Assembly (NCBI GenBank): GCA_013399875.1
Contig: VXAZ01007995.1
Location: 3,141,486 to 3,205,485 of the forward strand
DNA length: 64,000 nucleotides
Direction of reading: 5' to 3'
Source of the DNA: Gymnorhina tibicen
Lineage: Eukaryota > Chordata > Aves > Passeriformes > Artamidae
Made by a program: the position numbers and the translations under genes. The notes under the pieces are model-generated. The model saw nothing but the letters and a program-made list of their open reading frames with translations, did not search any database and was not told where the DNA came from. Positions 60,501 to 64,000 of the stretch are shown here, piece after piece; the first letter of the stretch is position 1; each line of letters opens with the position of its first letter.

Positions 60501-62998
60501 AATTTGAGCTGCTGTGATTTGATGGGAAGGTCACCTTCTTTCCCTGGCTAACTGAATTTTGAGTAATTTTTATGTCGACTGCACCAGGGCTGCAACACTC
60601 TTGAGGGGAGCACCAGCTCCAGCCATTTTCATGCTTTGATGCAGCAGCTCTGGGAGAAGGAGGCAGCACAAGGGGTGAGCGGTGCACTGTGCTTTACAAG
60701 GTGTGCATTGGAACCCTGGTCCTGAGGATAAAACTGTGAATTCCCAGGAGGAAAGAGAGGCTGTCCTGGTGAGACCACCCAGGGATTGCTGTGCCCTGTA
60801 ACAGCTGGCACAGATGGGGTCCCATCATCTGTCCTGGTTACGGGCTTGGGTTTTCCCCAGGTGAGGAGGACCCAAAGGGAGCAGCTGCCAGATCAAGCGC
60901 TGTGTTCATTAACAGACATGGGGTACCCCATGCCTGGTCACTCTGTACCCCGATGGCAGAAATATCTTGCATAATAAAATTAATTCAGACTTGAGATAGT
61001 GCTAAGCTAAAAGACAAAACAACAATTCAAAACAAGTGCTTATCCCTATGAGTTCAGCTCCTTGCTTCCTCTTGAAGTTTTCCTTTTCTTATGCTGTTCC
61101 GAATTGTAATTTCTATTTTTTTTTCCCTTTCCCAGCTGGACTTCATGAGGATTCAGTCCCTTTCAGGCTTAGGAAACATTCCCTTTTCTACAGCTGTCAA
61201 CTCAGTGGTGCTCACGTGGAGACTAGAAAGCTGAGACAGTTGTTGCCCCAAAGTGTTTGTCCTTGGCCAGAGGTTGCAGTTCCATCTGGCTCCCTGGAAA
61301 GCACTCCCCTTCCCCATAGGCTGTGATTTACTCTCCAGGATAGACGCATATTGAAATTGGCACCTGCTTCTGCTGATACCCCGGGCTGGGAGTTGGAAAT
61401 TCAGGACATAAAGATCTATGTCCCCTCCAGCCATTCCTGCTGCAGCAGCAGCAGTCTGGAAAGGGGCCGTGCTGGCATTGCGAGGTGTTAAGCTGGGATG
61501 GCTGAAGGAGTTAATCTGCTGCCTCACTGTAATATAATAGAAAGAAAAACATGCCTGTGGGGCTAGTCCGTTTTACTGTGTAGCTTCAGCTGGTAATTAA
61601 AAAGAAACAGTTCAAAATTAAGCAGTAATATGAATAAGCCCCAAATTAAATATACCCAGGACAGGTTGCATTTTTCAGTGGGTGGATGCTTAGCATATCG
61701 TGAAACTACACTTTTTTTAAAAAATGTCTTAGGCTGGGTGCCTGAAGCTGGGAGTTCCCCAAACTGCCCCAGAGCTTTGCTTTTTTCCATGAGGGTACCC
61801 CTTTCATTGCAGCTCACTCGTCACTGGGGCCAACTGGTCCGCTCCACTCAGGGCATGTTCCCACATTCCTTCTGTTACAGTGGAGACAAAAAAAGAAAAA
61901 TCGAAACCCCAGAAGGGCCCGGTAACAATTTTACTCGTGAGCTGAGCACAAACGTGGTTTCAGGTTCTTGGGAAGGATTTCATGTGCCCCCTCTGAAGGT
62001 GAAGGGACAATGTGCCCATTTAAGGTGGAGAAAAGTGATCGTGGGCGCCGCCCTTCGGGCGTCCTGCCAGGCTTCCATTTGGGAATGAAATTGCTGAGCA
62101 AAGCAGAAGGCTGAGAGCTCCTCTCTGCGTAGAGCAGGCAGATGGCTGCTCTTCAGAAGAGTGGTGCAACCAAGCACGGGGATAATTTTGAGGTGAAGGC
62201 ATGGGGAACAGGGAGGTGGGTGGGAAGGAGTGATAGAAGAAGAGGTATTTTCATCCACAAGGTCCCCATCTGGCAGATTTCCAGAAGATGGGAAGTGTTG
62301 TTTGAGAAAAGTTCACGCTCTGCTCACCTCATTTCTTACATGCTTTCCCAAAGTATCTGCTAGCAGACACTTTTGGGGCTGTTGGGCTTATCTGGGCTGA
62401 CTGTTCTTGTTTCAATGACACCTTTGAGCAATGTGCTGCAGCCACTGCGGCACCTCTCCTGGAACACTGCTCTTCTCCAGAAACCTCCTCACAAACTTCC
62501 AGTGCCCGCAGAGCTCTTGTGTTACATGGGGTGTGTGGGGAGGGGGGGTGATTCCCTGACACTGAGGCAGCATTTGGGGTTTCTGAGTACAGGGGTTTGC
62601 TCTTGTTAAGTTGTGAGATACCCCCAGGACAGGAATGACGAAGTGGAGCTGGAGGCCGAGCAAACCTTGCTGGGGTGGTGGCACAGGGGGAAACTGTGGG
62701 GACCCAGAGGTGTGCAGGAGCCAGGCTGGCAGCCAGCCCAGGGCAGACCAGATAGGCAGCAGGGCCGTGTCCAGTTTGTCCCACTGGAACACTGCCTGCT
62801 TTGTCTGGGTGAGAAGTGTCTGTGCCTTCCTCTGTGCCTGTAGGTTTCACATGATCCAGGGCTGCTGCTTTAGACAACCATCATCCAGTGTCACACAGTC
62901 CATCTCCTTTCTCTTCGTGGAGTTGGGTCCATTCAGACCAGTTGAGCACTCCAGCCTTTTGCCCTCATAATGGTCTTTCCAGTATCTTTTATGGGTTG
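60501..62998. other. Gene-free sequence with a CpG patch
   Basis: No gene recognised. 62034-62062 carries five CpGs in about 30 bases, including the small GC hairpin CGCCC-TTC-GGGCG at 62049-62061. It is too short for a CpG island. The longest frame (62329-62877 minus, 182 codons) is Ala/Pro/Ser-rich, overlaps frames in four other phases and has no domain, so I treat it as chance. A CAGCAGCAGCAG patch is near 61442. Confidence 0.5.
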
Positions 62999-63200
62999 TT
63001 TAAAATCAAACCAAGTTGCCAGCCACTCAGCCCTGGAAGACCTTTTACTCCTTCGCCACAGATTAACATGAAAGGTGTAAAGAAAGAAGGCGAAACAATT
63101 TACACCATCGTGTGTGACTTGATTAAAAATAATATGGGATTTTTAGGTTACTGATAAGCATTTCATACGCAGCGTTTTGTTGTCTAGTATGTCCTTCCTC
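62999..63200. promoter_or_regulatory. Candidate enhancer with inverted T-box-like sites
   Basis: GGTGTAA at 63074-63080 and its exact complement TTACACC at 63100-63106 form inverted T-box-like half-sites (core GGTGT) separated by 19 bases. Nearby are several CpGs (CTTCGCC, GGCGAAAC, CATCGTG, ATACGCAGCG) and GATTAAAAATAATATGGG. The block lacks repeats. A short frame passes through, but the amino-acid text is not recognised. Inferred regulatory. Confidence 0.33.
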
Positions 63201-64000
63201 TAAGTCACATTACTGAAGGCAAGTTCGAGGGAGAAGGAATTTTCTTTAGAACCACTCTGAGTTCAGCCTTCCTTCAAGAGTGCTCTCTCGTGCTAGAGGT
63301 ATGAACTGATTTTACTGAGTATTTACCTTTTTGTTTGCAAGATCTAAGACTCCAGTCCAGAAGTCTAAACAGTGACATTTGGACCTGCAAACCATCACTG
63401 CTTAGTGCTGGCAGAGTGTTGGTTACTGGAACTGGTTGCACTTCATCAGAAAAACATTTGCAGAATTAGACTGCTCAGAGTGTAACTCTGGTTTGGTGAA
63501 AATATTTAGCCTTTTAGATAGGTTTACTCATCAAAATTAATCTACTGAGCTCAGCACAACTGAGAAACAAGACCGATGCAGAAGTACTGGATGCAAGTAA
63601 ATGCTGCATACAAAATCCACACAAGTCCTACATTTAGATTGCAAATTTAACAAAAGTAATTCTGTCCCTTCCAGAGTTTCAGTTCTGATTAAGATGCAAA
63701 TCTGTCTTCCTGTTGTTTCTTAATTTATTTCCCTGAGCTTGAATGTGGGCATTGACTAAAGCAGAGTTATCCTACAGAGTCAGTGCTCACTCACACTGTG
63801 ACTGGTTGGACATCAAGCTGAGTTACTGGCAAAAGAGACCCTGCCAATGATGTGGTGAGGGCATTGAAACTAAAACATCCTTCCATCAGTGTGGTGGTTC
63901 ACAAAAGGGGAAAGGGTGAAAATTCCATATCAAAGCTCTTTTCCCCCCACCCTTTCTTCTATGTTAATCTGGTCTCTTAAGTGCCTTTAGCCAGTAACAG
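63201..64000. other. Gene-free unique sequence
   Basis: No gene recognised to the window end. An exact octamer ATGCAAAT lies at 63694-63701. Otherwise plain A/T-leaning sequence. Confidence 0.5.

Noticed and set aside
62329..62877. Longest minus-strand frame at the right end (182 codons)
   Set aside because: Ala/Pro/Ser-rich, overlapped by frames in four other phases, no domain, no splice or promoter context. It is chance in G/C-richer DNA.
1..64000. CRISPR arrays, operons, tRNA or rRNA genes, phage or plasmid systems
   Set aside because: None seen. The CR1/MIR/LTR content shows vertebrate nuclear DNA, so prokaryotic systems are not expected.

Overview
The window reads as ordinary noncoding DNA from a bird genome. 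The strongest clue is three CR1 LINE 3' ends: minus strand at about 5539-5948, plus strand at about 8765-9029 and 17822-17997. They carry the avian-type 3' tail and the characteristic 'lead-in to the terminal octamer' wording. Low repeat density, A/T-rich unique sequence, an ERVL-like solo LTR near 3.6-4.2 kb and several worn MIR-type SINE fragments fit an avian (possibly passerine) autosomal intron or gene desert. The exact species and locus cannot be read from the sequence alone. One N at 21417, beside a long TTCC tract, marks it as assembly output. | I find no protein-coding gene, no tRNA or rRNA, no CRISPR array and no prokaryotic-style operon. None of the open reading frames (largest about 190 codons) shows a recognisable domain. 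All are short and overlap one another on both strands, as expected by chance in 64 kb. The only stretch that looks mildly coding-like is 3318-3470, and it is left as a query. | Layout: 1-3.5 kb is unique sequence; 3.6-4.2 kb is a probable solo LTR; 5.1-9.0 kb holds copies of an ancient palindromic repeat and two CR1 fragments; 9.0-17.8 kb is unique with homopolymer tracts; 17.8-18.05 kb is a CR1 abutting a MIR remnant; 21.3 kb is a (TTCC)n tract; 24.9-26.0 kb is a CpG- and TAATTA-bearing block that looks like a developmental enhancer; 26-64 kb alternates plain unique DNA with further enhancer-like, low-degeneracy blocks (31.6, 34.2, 44.3, 46.0, 56.1, 60.3, 63.0 kb), MIR fragments (43.7, 48.2, 48.9 kb) and microsatellites (37.3, 43.6, 45.6, 52.4 kb). 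| If the window does anything, it is most likely cis-regulation of a distant gene. That is inferred from composition and motif content, not from conservation, which could not be measured here. No previously undescribed multi-gene system was found.
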